NCBI GenBank assembly: GCA_037441725.1
Contig: JBBIRT010000097.1
Span: 1 to 12,081, forward strand
Direction of reading: 5' to 3'
Origin: JBBIRT01 sp037441725
GTDB taxonomy: Bacteria > Desulfobacterota > BSN033 > UBA1163
DNA: 12,081 bases
Below are positions 1 through 7,557 of the stretch, piece after piece. The notes below the pieces were generated by a model that was given only the letters and a program-made list of their open reading frames with translations, was not told the DNA's origin and ran no database searches. Position numbers and translations under genes: made by a program. How positions within the stretch are numbered: position 1 is the first letter of the stretch; every line of letters begins with the position of its first letter.

Positions 1-1120
1 CTCCTCTGGCCAGCACCCCCATATGGCCTCCTACACATGGACCACAGGTGGGAGGACTGATGACGGCTTTGGCATCGATGAAGATCTCTATCAATCCTTC
101 TTTCAAGGCTTGGCGATAAACCTCAGGCGTTGCAGGAATGATGATAAGGCGAACATAGGGAGCAACCCTTCTCCCCCGAAGGATTTGAGCTGCTGTCCGG
201 AGGTCTTCTATTCTTCCGTTAGTACAAGACCCAATCACCACCTGATCAATAGTAATCTCGCCCACTTGGCTGATAGGTCTAACATTGCTAGGAAGAGAGG
301 GGAAGGCAACCTGAGGTTCTATTTGGCTCACATCGTATTCCTTGACCTTGACATAGACCGCATCTTGATCACTCTTAAAGAGTGGATAAGGCCTCCTCGC
401 CTTGCCGAGGAGAAATGTTTCAGTGATTCGATCAGGTTGAAAGATTCCATTCTTTGCCCCTGCCTCGATTGCCATATTAGCCATGGTCAACCTACCCGAG
501 ATTGACATTCGATGGACCGCTTCACCTGTAAATTCCATTGCCTGATACAACGCTCCATCTACGCCCAGATCTCCAATGGTATACAGAATAAGGTCCTTGG
601 CTTCAACCCATTTCTTGAGCTCTCCATAATAGACCAATTTGATCGATTCAGGAACCTTGAACCAGAGCCGGCCAGTCAATATGGCCGCCGCCAGATCACT
701 GCTTCCTACTCCTGTGGCAAAGGCACCCAATGCCCCATATGTGCAGGTATGGCTATCTCCTCCTACAATGACCTCTCCGGGGAGAACCAGTCCCCTCTCG
801 GGTAAGAAGGCGTGAGCAATTCCCATCTCCCCCACTTCGTAGTAGTGAGAAATGTTATACTTCTTTGCGAATTCTCTCATTCGCTTACATTGCTCAGCAG
901 CTCGAACATCTTTGTTTGGAGTGAAGTGATCCGGGATAAGAATAATCTTCTCACGATCAAATACCCTATCCGCTCCAATCCTTTCTAACTCTTCAATGGC
1001 CAGGGGCATAGAGAGGTCATGTCCCATTACTAAATCGAGGGTAGCACTAACCAGTTCTGGATGAACCTCTTCAAGTCCCGCATGGGAGGCCAGAATCTTC
1101 TCTGTGATGGTCATCCTCAT
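1..1120 (-). CDS. Aconitase-family dehydratase large subunit (LeuC/HacA/DmdA-like), 3' end cut off
   Basis: A [4Fe-4S] hydro-lyase large subunit that moves water across a C=C bond in a di- or tricarboxylate. I translated 373 codons from the ATG at 1118-1120 with no stop to the window edge; family members are about 420 residues, so only the C-terminal end is missing. Key signatures are GGDSHTCTYGALG (from residue 120), GSCTNGR with Cys299, and CGPC with Cys359 and Cys362; these three Cys are the expected cluster ligands. The ATG follows the upstream stop by one base, so translation is probably coupled, with AGGAAAGG upstream; a second ATG two codons in is possible. It most resembles the short bacterial/archaeal LeuC type, which includes isopropylmalate dehydratase, homoaconitase and dimethylmaleate hydratase DmdA. 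Leucine synthesis is possible, but the neighbouring lyase and PrpF-type isomerase favour a dimethylmaleate- or citraconate-type hydratase. A LeuD/DmdB-like small subunit should follow off the left edge. Confidence 0.93.
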   Translation of the reverse strand, partial: MRMTITEKILASHAGLEEVHPELVSATLDLVMGHDLSMPLAIEELERIGADRVFDREKIILIPDHFTPNKDVRAAEQCKRMREFAKKYNISHYYEVGEMGIAHAFLPERGLVLPGEVIVGGDSHTCTYGALGAFATGVGSSDLAAAILTGRLWFKVPESIKLVYYGELKKWVEAKDLILYTIGDLGVDGALYQAMEFTGEAVHRMSISGRLTMANMAIEAGAKNGIFQPDRITETFLLGKARRPYPLFKSDQDAVYVKVKEYDVSQIEPQVAFPSLPSNVRPISQVGEITIDQVVIGSCTNGRIEDLRTAAQILRGRRVAPYVRLIIIPATPEVYRQALKEGLIEIFIDAKAVISPPTCGPCVGGHMGVLARG

Positions 1121-1121
1121 C

Positions 1122-1988
1122 TTAAGGCCTTTCCTCCAAGATTTTCTCTTCAAGATCCCTATATCGCTTTAGCCCTAAAAAGTTAAGAAGCTCGTCAAAT
1201 GGGACTCCCCCATGTGCTCCCTCTTTCATGAATCCATTCCTCTTCAATTCCATTAGCTTCTCCTTGATCGCTACGTAGGAAGCGGTGAGGGAAATAGGGG
1301 GATAGATGGCAATGGAGTATCCCATCTCTTCATACCGCTTATAATGTAAGACCGGGGTTTTGGGAGCGATGTTGATCAAAACTGGACCTTTAATCAGTTT
1401 TGGAATCTTTTCCAATTCATCGAGGGTAGTTGGAGCTTCCACAAAGATAACATCCGCCCCTTCTTCCAGATATCGATTCCCTCTACGAATGGCCTTATCG
1501 AATCCTTCTGCTGAAATGGCATCTGTTCTTGCAATGAGAACCAGATCCTGGTCTTTTCTGGATGCCACCGCTGCTCTGATCTTTGCAACCATCTCATCGG
1601 TAGAAATGAGCCGATGCCCCTCCATATGACCACAACGTTTGGGAGAGACTTGATCCTCAATATGAATTCCTGCCACCCCTGCCTTCTCATATTCCTCAAT
1701 CGTCCGGATCACATTAAGATGGTTACCATAACCGGTATCTGCATCGGCAATCACTGGGATTCCAACTGCGTCAGATATTCTTTTGGCATTTCCCACCATC
1801 TCTGTTAGGGTAAGCAATCCAATGTCTGGGACACCATAGATAGAGGCTGCTGTCCCAAAACCGCTCATATATACGGCTTTAAACCCCACCGCCTCAATTA
1901 ATTTTGCGCTTAAGGCATCAAAAGCTCCAGGGGCAACAAGAAGTCTTTTACGCTGGATCAGTCTTCTCAATCGGGTTGTCTGTTTCAT
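1122..1988 (-). CDS. Isocitrate lyase/PEP mutase superfamily lyase, likely 2,3-dimethylmalate or 2-methylisocitrate lyase type
   Basis: A 288-residue TIM-barrel enzyme that should cleave a C-C bond in a 2-hydroxy (methyl)succinate-type acid, releasing pyruvate or glyoxylate plus a second acid. Visible motifs are APGAFDALSA (19-28), SGFGTAAS (42-49), the Mg-binding ADADTGYGN (81-89, Asp82 and Asp84), Glu111-Asp112, the mobile loop PKRCGH with Cys119, ARTDA (Arg154) and VEAPTT (Glu184). Cys119 is the general acid of the true lyases. PEP mutases and phosphonopyruvate hydrolases lack it, so those functions are unlikely. The PKRCGHMEG loop and length fit 2,3-dimethylmalate lyase (Dml) or 2-methylisocitrate lyase (PrpB). 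No methylcitrate synthase is in the window, and a LeuC-like hydratase plus a PrpF/Mii-type isomerase flank it, which favours Dml (dimethylmalate to propionate and pyruvate). The ATG at 1986-1988 has GGAGAGAG just upstream. Its TAA lies one base before the next start. Confidence 0.9.
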   Translation of the reverse strand: MKQTTRLRRLIQRKRLLVAPGAFDALSAKLIEAVGFKAVYMSGFGTAASIYGVPDIGLLTLTEMVGNAKRISDAVGIPVIADADTGYGNHLNVIRTIEEYEKAGVAGIHIEDQVSPKRCGHMEGHRLISTDEMVAKIRAAVASRKDQDLVLIARTDAISAEGFDKAIRRGNRYLEEGADVIFVEAPTTLDELEKIPKLIKGPVLINIAPKTPVLHYKRYEEMGYSIAIYPPISLTASYVAIKEKLMELKRNGFMKEGAHGGVPFDELLNFLGLKRYRDLEEKILEERP

Positions 1989-2032
1989 CTTCTCTCTCCA
2001 TCCTATTTAATGAGTGATAAATTGAGTGATTC

Positions 2033-3205
2033 TCATCCTTTCGAACATTTTTCAAAAAGGCTTTCAGGAACATAAACAAAACCCTCCATGATCCTTCTCG
2101 ATGTCCTTCCAAAAGCCGCCTTTTTCAAATGAAATCCCTCTGTCGTTTTAACCACCTCGACTTCGATGGAGATGGTCCCACTTGGATGACCAATGCAGAC
2201 CGTCTTCTTTTGATGGGCTCTTGGAGAACAAACCTGATTGACAAGAGTCCCCTCGATCATGGCTGCTGCTCCTGTGCAAACCGTCCCTGTTCCTGGATAG
2301 GTCTTATGCATCTCCTGCATAAAGAAACATCTCGAAACAAAATCGATCTCCTCCGCCCTTACCCTCATTCCATCCGTAAAGCTCTGATACTCTTGGGGTT
2401 CACTCACCATGGCTATCAAAGGTAACGTAGGACTCTCCAGATAGGCCTTTTGAGGATCCCGAACAAACCCGAGCATTTTTGCCACGGTTCCACGGATGCG
2501 TTCAACCTGATCGAGTGAATCGATCAATCTTTGATCTAAAGGACCCTCGATTCCTGATAAATTCAAAACCTCGGGTTTGATGAAGCAGGTGGGGTTTCCT
2601 GCATCAACGATCGAGATTTCAATCTCTCCTATGGAAGGGATGTGGAGGGTATCGACTGGATGACCCGTAGGTAAAAGTTTTCCAGTCACCGCTCCTTCAG
2701 TCTCAGAATAATCGAGAAGAATTTTACTTCCTTTCCCTGGGACCCCATCAATGGCATACTCACCGAGATATTGAGTTTTTCCATTGTGGGTTGGAACAAA
2801 GGCCTTCAAAATCTTTCTGGTGTTTGTATTAAAAATACGTACAACTGTTTCAGGATCTGTGGGTTGGACTAATCCCTCATCGATGGCAAAGGGACCAACC
2901 CCAGAGGAGATATTTCCACAATTTCCACTAAAATCCAGTAGGGGTTTATTGATATCTACCTGACACATCGTATAATCAACGTCCGCATCAGGTCTTTTAG
3001 AAGGTGCAATAATGGCTGCCTTGCTGGTTAATGGATCCGCTCCTCCAAGACCATCAATCTGTCTCCTATCAGGACTTCCAAAAATAGCCAAGATCACCCT
3101 TTTTCTCACCTCAGGATCTTCAGGCAAATCCTTTTCATGAAAATAAACCCCCTTACTCGTTCCCCCTCGCTGAATCACGCATGGTATTTTTCGGAATCCC
3201 TTCAT
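2033..3205 (-). CDS. PrpF family protein, methylitaconate/methylaconitate isomerase type
   Basis: A two-domain diaminopimelate-epimerase-fold isomerase that shifts a C=C bond in an unsaturated dicarboxylate. Candidate reactions are 3-methylitaconate to dimethylmaleate (Mii), methylaconitate isomerisation (PrpF) or 4-oxalomesaconate tautomerisation. I start it at the ATG at 3203-3205 (390 residues) because GGGGAGGAG lies 8 bases upstream and the N-terminus then reads as the family usually does. A TTG at 3226 would add seven residues that contain the Shine-Dalgarno itself. With this start RGGTSKG is at 13-19 (Ser17), GGADPLTSK ends at Lys62, GNCGNISSGVGPFAI holds Cys96, and His300 is in QEMHKTYPGTG. 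From memory, the catalytic residues of Eubacterium barkeri Mii are Ser17, Lys62, Cys96 and His300, the same numbers. PrpF shares these residues, so they show catalytic competence but do not settle the substrate. It lies 29 bases after the first MmgE/PrpD stop codon. Confidence 0.92.
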   Translation of the reverse strand: MKGFRKIPCVIQRGGTSKGVYFHEKDLPEDPEVRKRVILAIFGSPDRRQIDGLGGADPLTSKAAIIAPSKRPDADVDYTMCQVDINKPLLDFSGNCGNISSGVGPFAIDEGLVQPTDPETVVRIFNTNTRKILKAFVPTHNGKTQYLGEYAIDGVPGKGSKILLDYSETEGAVTGKLLPTGHPVDTLHIPSIGEIEISIVDAGNPTCFIKPEVLNLSGIEGPLDQRLIDSLDQVERIRGTVAKMLGFVRDPQKAYLESPTLPLIAMVSEPQEYQSFTDGMRVRAEEIDFVSRCFFMQEMHKTYPGTGTVCTGAAAMIEGTLVNQVCSPRAHQKKTVCIGHPSGTISIEVEVVKTTEGFHLKKAAFGRTSRRIMEGFVYVPESLFEKCSKG

Positions 3206-3234
3206 CTCCTTCACTCCTCCCCACAACCTCCAAG

Positions 3235-4617
3235 TTACCGAACCAGATCGGCTAACTGGTTGAGGTTTGAAATCTTTTCAAGTTGACCCACGGTATTAAG
3301 AATCTTTTCTCTACTGTCTCGGTTAATAAAATTCTCGGTTAATGAATGAAACTTCGTGAAAATCTCCTCTTCAGAGGCAGGATTTTCCGGATCTCCCTTT
3401 GGATAATCGACGTGGGCTCGGAAGGTTCGGCCATCCTTTAATTCTGCAATTAAGGTAGCAGGATAGGCCTTTGGATACATGGCCTCAGCCTGAGGATCAA
3501 GTTCCCAAGTCACTTTTTCAGCAAGGGCCAAGACCTCGGGATCCTTCAAGGCATCACCCCTAAACTCCTCAATTCCTGTCTTGTTCTTACAGATAGCAAC
3601 CGCAATGGCCCAAGGAAGGCTGAATTGGGCATCTACATGGGTAATGGGTCTTAACTTTCGCTCCAGAGGATTGCAGAGCATTCGGATACTAAAATCTCCC
3701 ACCTTCGCAATGATCCTCTTGACATCCTGTGCCCTTACCCCTTGGTGATATAAATCAAGCGCGCAATCAGCTACAGGCCCTGAGAAACGACAGCAGGCAT
3801 GGACCTTAATACTGGTGTCCATCATCTCCCATTTCTTTCCAAGAGTTTCCGTAATACGGGTATAGTCGAACTGATCCTTAAAGGAAAGGGCCCGGAGGAG
3901 ACCATTGGGTCCATCCAGTACGGTTCCGCTCCCAATATAATTTTTCTCGGCCAGAAGCGAGGCCATCACCCCTCCCCAGGCAGGGTGACCAGCCTGAAGC
4001 GGTTTTTGCCAGGCCCCCTCTCCTGTGCATTCTTGAGTGCCTGCTGAAAAACTTCCTGCAATCCCAAGGGCATATTTCGTCCGAGTAAGATCAAGTCCCA
4101 TGAGGATAGAACAACCGGCTGCAGCCCCAAAGACCCCGCAGGTTCCTGTAGGGTGAAATCCCTGGTAGTATGATTTTCCAAGGAGAGATTCCCCCAAGCG
4201 AATCATCACCTCAAGGCCTAAGATAAAGGCCCTGAGAAACTCTTTGCCTGTCACTCCCAATTTTTCGCCAAGGGCAAAGACCGCAGGAAAAACAGCAACA
4301 GAGGGATGCATGGTACCTTCACGGTGGTCATCATCAAAATCGAAGGTGTGACCCATGGTCCCATTGATCATGGCGGCATTCATCACAGAAGTTTTAAAAC
4401 CATGTGAAAAGACGGTGCTATGGGGATTTCCTCCTTCAGATTTCAACACATTAATGAGGATTTGAGCCTGGGATCCCCTGGATGCTCCAATAATGCATCC
4501 AATTACATCTATCGTATAAAATTTGACCTTCTCGATCGTTTCCCTTGGTAAATCCTCATATCGGTGGTTCACTAAAAATTCTGCTAAGATTTCTGAGATC
4601 CTCTTATCCTGACTCAC
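3235..4617 (-). CDS. MmgE/PrpD family protein 1 (dehydratase or decarboxylase type)
   Basis: A 460-residue member of the family that includes 2-methylcitrate dehydratase (PrpD) and cis-aconitate decarboxylase (IRG1/ACOD1). The all-helical N-terminal domain carries NGTMGHTFDFDDDH and TMHPS, with Asp93 and His104. Then come GFHPTGTCG with His155, GAWQKPLQAGHPAWGG with Lys205, and SIKVHACCRF with Lys271. These line up closely with the ACOD1 active site as I recall it (Asp93, His103, His159, Lys207, Lys272), so the pocket looks complete; a C-terminal lid domain follows with LERKLRPITHVDAQFSLPWA. The start is a GTG at 4615-4617 with AAGGAG 7 bases upstream. No signal peptide or membrane segment is visible, so it is cytoplasmic. 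With a PrpF-type isomerase next to it, it may make or use an itaconate/methylitaconate-like acid by dehydration or decarboxylation; sequence alone does not say which. It is clearly different from the second family member next door. Confidence 0.9.
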   Translation of the reverse strand: MSQDKRISEILAEFLVNHRYEDLPRETIEKVKFYTIDVIGCIIGASRGSQAQILINVLKSEGGNPHSTVFSHGFKTSVMNAAMINGTMGHTFDFDDDHREGTMHPSVAVFPAVFALGEKLGVTGKEFLRAFILGLEVMIRLGESLLGKSYYQGFHPTGTCGVFGAAAGCSILMGLDLTRTKYALGIAGSFSAGTQECTGEGAWQKPLQAGHPAWGGVMASLLAEKNYIGSGTVLDGPNGLLRALSFKDQFDYTRITETLGKKWEMMDTSIKVHACCRFSGPVADCALDLYHQGVRAQDVKRIIAKVGDFSIRMLCNPLERKLRPITHVDAQFSLPWAIAVAICKNKTGIEEFRGDALKDPEVLALAEKVTWELDPQAEAMYPKAYPATLIAELKDGRTFRAHVDYPKGDPENPASEEEIFTKFHSLTENFINRDSREKILNTVGQLEKISNLNQLADLVR

Positions 4618-4667
4618 GCTTAGACTCCTTTCTCTTAAAATGGATTTTTACCATCTGGAATAGTCCC

Positions 4668-6098
4668 TTATAAGCGAAATAACTTCATCATCTCTCCCAC
4701 GTCTATCACCTCTTCAATTCCACCAATGAATTCGACAATCCTATCGACTCTTTTTTCCGGTATCCTCTTTGGAGACTGTAAGATACAGTCCTTAAATTTT
4801 TTAATACAATCATCAAAGGACATTGGTCTTTCAGGACTTCCGAGGGGAGAATCAATTTGTTTTAAAAAAACCTGCCCCCCTTTTGCCTTTATTTCTATCT
4901 TTGCAGGAGGAATTCTGTCTGCCCGGTCTAAGTGATGATCAATTTCCACGCGGATCTTTTCAGCCACTCTAAGAATTTCATGATCTTGAATGGCTGACTC
5001 TGTGAAATGCTCCATCCCTACCTTTCCCTTGGCTAGGGCCGTAGCCACTCCCCATGGAATACTGAATTGAGCCTCAACCGGATTTCTTGGTCTTCTCCTT
5101 GTCTCTAATGGCATACATAAAGCATAGTAACCCCCTTCATCACTAAACAACCTGATTTCCTCTACTTCCTCTGGTCTCACCTTCTGTTCATTGATCAATT
5201 CCAAAGTGGCATCGATATAGGCGTGAATTCCTCTACAGCAGGGATAGGGTTTAATAGAGACATTTATCCCCTCAAAATGTGTCCCCAGATCTTCTGTGAG
5301 GGTTTTGGAATGATAACCTCCTTGAAAATACATCCTATAAAGTCCCTGTTCCCCTTCAAGACAATTCTTAACTCCAGTGACTCCTTTTTCAGCCATGAGC
5401 GCAGAGGTAATTCCTGCCCTTACAGCAAATCCAGGTCCCATCCTTTTGGTATGGGCCCCTTCGATCCTACATTGGAGATTGCCGCTGCACTGATGGTAGG
5501 CAATGCCAAAGGCATTGATCATCCGATCCTCATCGAGAGCCAACAGCCTTCCGGCAGCCCCTGCTGAAGCCAGATGACCCATCAGTGTGGTGAGATGCCA
5601 GCCCTGCTTCACACGCTCGGATTGAAATCCCTTCTCTATTTTTTCATTCGATGAGGGATCATAACCAGGCCAAACGGCTAATGCCAATCGACAGATCATG
5701 TCCACCCCTAAAACGACTGCAGTGATAAATTCTCTCCCTTCCACCTGTCCTCTTCTTTCAGCCATGGCCAGACAAGAAGGGATGATGACTACTCCAGGAT
5801 GCATCACTGCTGGATCATGAACATCATCATAGTCTAAGGCATGAGCCATGGTGGCATTCATCTGTGCTGCCATGGGTGCTGGTACCTTTTGGTGAGAAAG
5901 GATAATTTGACTCTCCTTCTTCCCTCCCCAATCCGAGATCATCTCGAATAGCTCTTTAACCCCAGGGGCAGAAAATCCAGCAATGGCTACCCCCATGAGA
6001 TCTAACACTTCTTTTTTTGCCATCTCAATGGCCTCACGAGGTAAGTCCTCATAATGAAGTTGGGTAAAGTTTTTAACAAATTGCTCAATCGCATCCAT
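4668..6098 (-). CDS. MmgE/PrpD family protein 2, divergent from its neighbour
   Basis: A 476-residue PrpD/ACOD1-family protein. The N-terminus (YEDLPREAIE at 16-25) resembles the neighbouring copy. Active-site motifs are MAHALDYDDVHDP (Asp89), MHPGVVIIP (His100), GWHLTTLMGHLASAGAAG (His168), AHTKRMGPGFAVRAG (Lys218) and SIKPYPCCRG (Lys283), so both copies keep the conserved Asp, His, His, Lys, Lys set. About 15 extra residues (around 145-165) before His168 and a different pocket lining suggest another substrate or the opposite partner in a two-step reaction. The ATG at 6096-6098 has no recognisable Shine-Dalgarno; it is preceded by ATTGTTAT and a run of ten A on the coding strand, with a small hairpin just upstream. 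No in-frame start lies close upstream, and the family N-terminus supports this start. It is 50 bases from the next gene. Cytoplasmic dehydratase, decarboxylase or isomerase; substrate unknown. Confidence 0.9.
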   Translation of the reverse strand: MDAIEQFVKNFTQLHYEDLPREAIEMAKKEVLDLMGVAIAGFSAPGVKELFEMISDWGGKKESQIILSHQKVPAPMAAQMNATMAHALDYDDVHDPAVMHPGVVIIPSCLAMAERRGQVEGREFITAVVLGVDMICRLALAVWPGYDPSSNEKIEKGFQSERVKQGWHLTTLMGHLASAGAAGRLLALDEDRMINAFGIAYHQCSGNLQCRIEGAHTKRMGPGFAVRAGITSALMAEKGVTGVKNCLEGEQGLYRMYFQGGYHSKTLTEDLGTHFEGINVSIKPYPCCRGIHAYIDATLELINEQKVRPEEVEEIRLFSDEGGYYALCMPLETRRRPRNPVEAQFSIPWGVATALAKGKVGMEHFTESAIQDHEILRVAEKIRVEIDHHLDRADRIPPAKIEIKAKGGQVFLKQIDSPLGSPERPMSFDDCIKKFKDCILQSPKRIPEKRVDRIVEFIGGIEEVIDVGEMMKLFRL

Positions 6099-6240
6099 AT
6101 AACAATTTTTTTTTTGCCAACGAAATTGGCTGACCCCGTTACTGCCTATAAATAATTTTGGTAAATTTTTTAAAAAATTGGGAAAAACGATTCATATTAT
6201 GATTCTCCTGATGCCCTTTTTATTTTCGTAAACCACCCTC
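6099..6240 (-). promoter_or_regulatory. AT-rich leader between dctM and the second mmgE/prpD gene
   Basis: This 142-bp gap is one of the two longest in the cluster and is distinctly AT-rich. It holds, in transcript order, AGGAG (6205-6209), an 18-codon ORF (6195-6139), a 16-bp perfect A/T palindrome (6164-6179), a small hairpin with arms GCCAA/TTGGC (6116-6130), and ten A (6106-6115) directly before the start codon. The hairpin is followed by A, not U, in the transcript, so it is not an intrinsic terminator. TCATAATATG (near 6193-6202) could be part of a -10 box, but I find no convincing -35 partner. The region may carry an internal promoter or control translation of the downstream enzymes separately from the transporter. 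Inference only. Confidence 0.35.
6139..6195 (-). CDS. Possible 18-residue small ORF upstream of mmgE/prpD 2
   Basis: ATG at 6193-6195, TAA at 6139-6141, product MNRFSQFFKKFTKIIYRQ. AGGAG lies 9 bases before the ATG, a better ribosome site than the one in front of the large gene that follows. The peptide is basic, with Phe/Ile spaced between Lys/Arg, so it could form an amphipathic helix. It could be a leader peptide, a short membrane-associated peptide or chance in AT-rich DNA. Much of its codon content is the 16-bp A/T palindrome, which argues for chance. I recognise no homologue. Confidence 0.22.
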   Translation of the reverse strand: MNRFSQFFKKFTKIIYRQ

Positions 6241-7530
6241 TCATTTCATGGTAGATGGGAGCCAGAGCACGATCTCCGGAAAGATCATTAGTAAAACTAA
6301 AGTCATCACAATGGCAATGATCAATATGCTTGCTCCTTTATAGACCTTTGAAAGTTCTATCCTTCCTGCCTCACTGACCACAAAGACAATCAACCCCACA
6401 GGAGGAAAGACAAGGCCCATCATCACCATGATCGCCATGACCACCCCATACCAGATCGGATTAAATCCAAGTTGGGTGATGAGGGGGAAGGTGATTTGTA
6501 AATAAAGAAGCATGAGGGGTAGCTCATCCATGAACATACTAAAGATAAAGTAACTTAAACAGATGGCGATCATCACTACCCAACGATTGAGATTCATGGC
6601 CTGAACAGCGGTAATCACCTTTTGGGGGATCCCACTCAGGGTCATAAAATAGCCAAAGATATAGGCTCCGATCAGAACCATAAAGATCATCGCTGAGATC
6701 CGGATGGTCCCTTTAAAGGCTTGGATGGCTCCTGTCCAGGTAAGGCGGCGGAGGATCACTCCGGTCAAGCCAGCAAAAAAGGCACCAAGCCCAGCAACTT
6801 CAGTTGGAGTCGCCACTCCTGCATAGAGAAGACCCATCACGATAAAAATGAGTAAAATGCATGGCCAAATCCTATATGAACTATGCCACCGTTCTGACCA
6901 AGAGACTGGCTCAGCACGGGGAGCATCTTGTGGACGGAAAAATACCCAGAGGAGTATACATAAGATTAAAAAGATTCCAAGAACGATCCCGGGGATCACG
7001 CCTGCCAGAAGCAACTTCCCCACGGAGGTGTTGGTCATAATCCCATAAATCACAAACAGGATGCTTGGAGGAATTAAGATATCCAATGTCGCTCCAATGC
7101 TCACCACCCCACCGGTGAGGGCCTCTGAGTAACCTAAACGACGCATATTGGGGATAGCAATTTCTGACATCACCGAGGCTGCAGCCAAACTGGCTCCTGA
7201 CATCGCCCCAAAGATTCCACAAGCAAAGACTGTCCCAATGGCCACCCCGCCTCGAATATTTGAAGTCCAATTCTGCGCTGCCCGATACATATCGGTAGCC
7301 AATCCACCTGAGGAGGAGAGAAAGGCCATGAGAATGAACATCGGTACCGCAGAAAGGACATAGGAGGCCACGGCATCAAAGGTTACCAACCCAACCATAC
7401 TCATCAAAACTTTTAAATCGCCTGTGATGAACAGAATGCCAACAATCCCTGCCGTACCCAAAGAAAAAGCAATCGGGACGCCTAAAATAAAAAGGATTAA
7501 AAGAATGATGAAAGGATAAATCAACTCCAT
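6241..7530 (-). CDS. dctM: TRAP transporter large permease, DctM/SiaM type
   Basis: The 429-residue large membrane subunit of a TRAP transporter, which carries the substrate across the inner membrane using a sodium or proton gradient. It has about twelve hydrophobic segments and the usual family stretches: PIAFSLGTAGIVG (19-31), the GIFGAMSGASLAAASVMSEI segment, RRLGY with the following GATLDILIPPS, and MMGLVFPPVGLIVFVVS near the C-terminus. Length is normal. The ATG at 7528-7530 has AAGGA a few bases upstream and follows the dctQ stop by 27 bases. It works with the small permease and binding protein encoded immediately upstream, so the transporter is a standard three-gene set and not a fused QM protein. 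Genes on either side are catabolic, so it very likely imports the pathway's starting acid. Confidence 0.95.
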   Translation of the reverse strand: MELIYPFIILLILFILGVPIAFSLGTAGIVGILFITGDLKVLMSMVGLVTFDAVASYVLSAVPMFILMAFLSSSGGLATDMYRAAQNWTSNIRGGVAIGTVFACGIFGAMSGASLAAASVMSEIAIPNMRRLGYSEALTGGVVSIGATLDILIPPSILFVIYGIMTNTSVGKLLLAGVIPGIVLGIFLILCILLWVFFRPQDAPRAEPVSWSERWHSSYRIWPCILLIFIVMGLLYAGVATPTEVAGLGAFFAGLTGVILRRLTWTGAIQAFKGTIRISAMIFMVLIGAYIFGYFMTLSGIPQKVITAVQAMNLNRWVVMIAICLSYFIFSMFMDELPLMLLYLQITFPLITQLGFNPIWYGVVMAIMVMMGLVFPPVGLIVFVVSEAGRIELSKVYKGASILIIAIVMTLVLLMIFPEIVLWLPSTMK

Positions 7531-7557
7531 GGATTCCTTCTCAAATTTTATTGGTCC

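Noticed and set aside
23..805. Plus-strand open frames of 160 and 97 codons
   Set aside because: They lie opposite the aconitase-family gene, have no family motifs, and the minus-strand frame carries all the Fe-S signatures.
1122..1988. PEP mutase or carboxyphosphonate mutase function for the ICL-superfamily protein
   Set aside because: It has the lyase loop KRCGH with the catalytic Cys, and no phosphonate genes are nearby.
2011..2030. Two copies of TGAGTGAT 12 bases apart between the isomerase and lyase genes
   Set aside because: Only two 8-base copies in a 44-bp gap; too short to claim an operator or repeat array.
3799..4181. Open frames on both strands inside the first MmgE/PrpD gene
   Set aside because: They overlap a gene with complete active-site motifs and look like shadow translations of it.
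6106..6130. Rho-independent terminator at the GCCAA/TTGGC hairpin
   Set aside because: On the minus-strand transcript the stem is followed by ten A, not U; on the plus strand the T run precedes the stem.
6848..7379. Several open frames overlapping dctM
   Set aside because: Composition is typical of out-of-frame reads of a membrane protein; no ribosome sites or recognisable domains.
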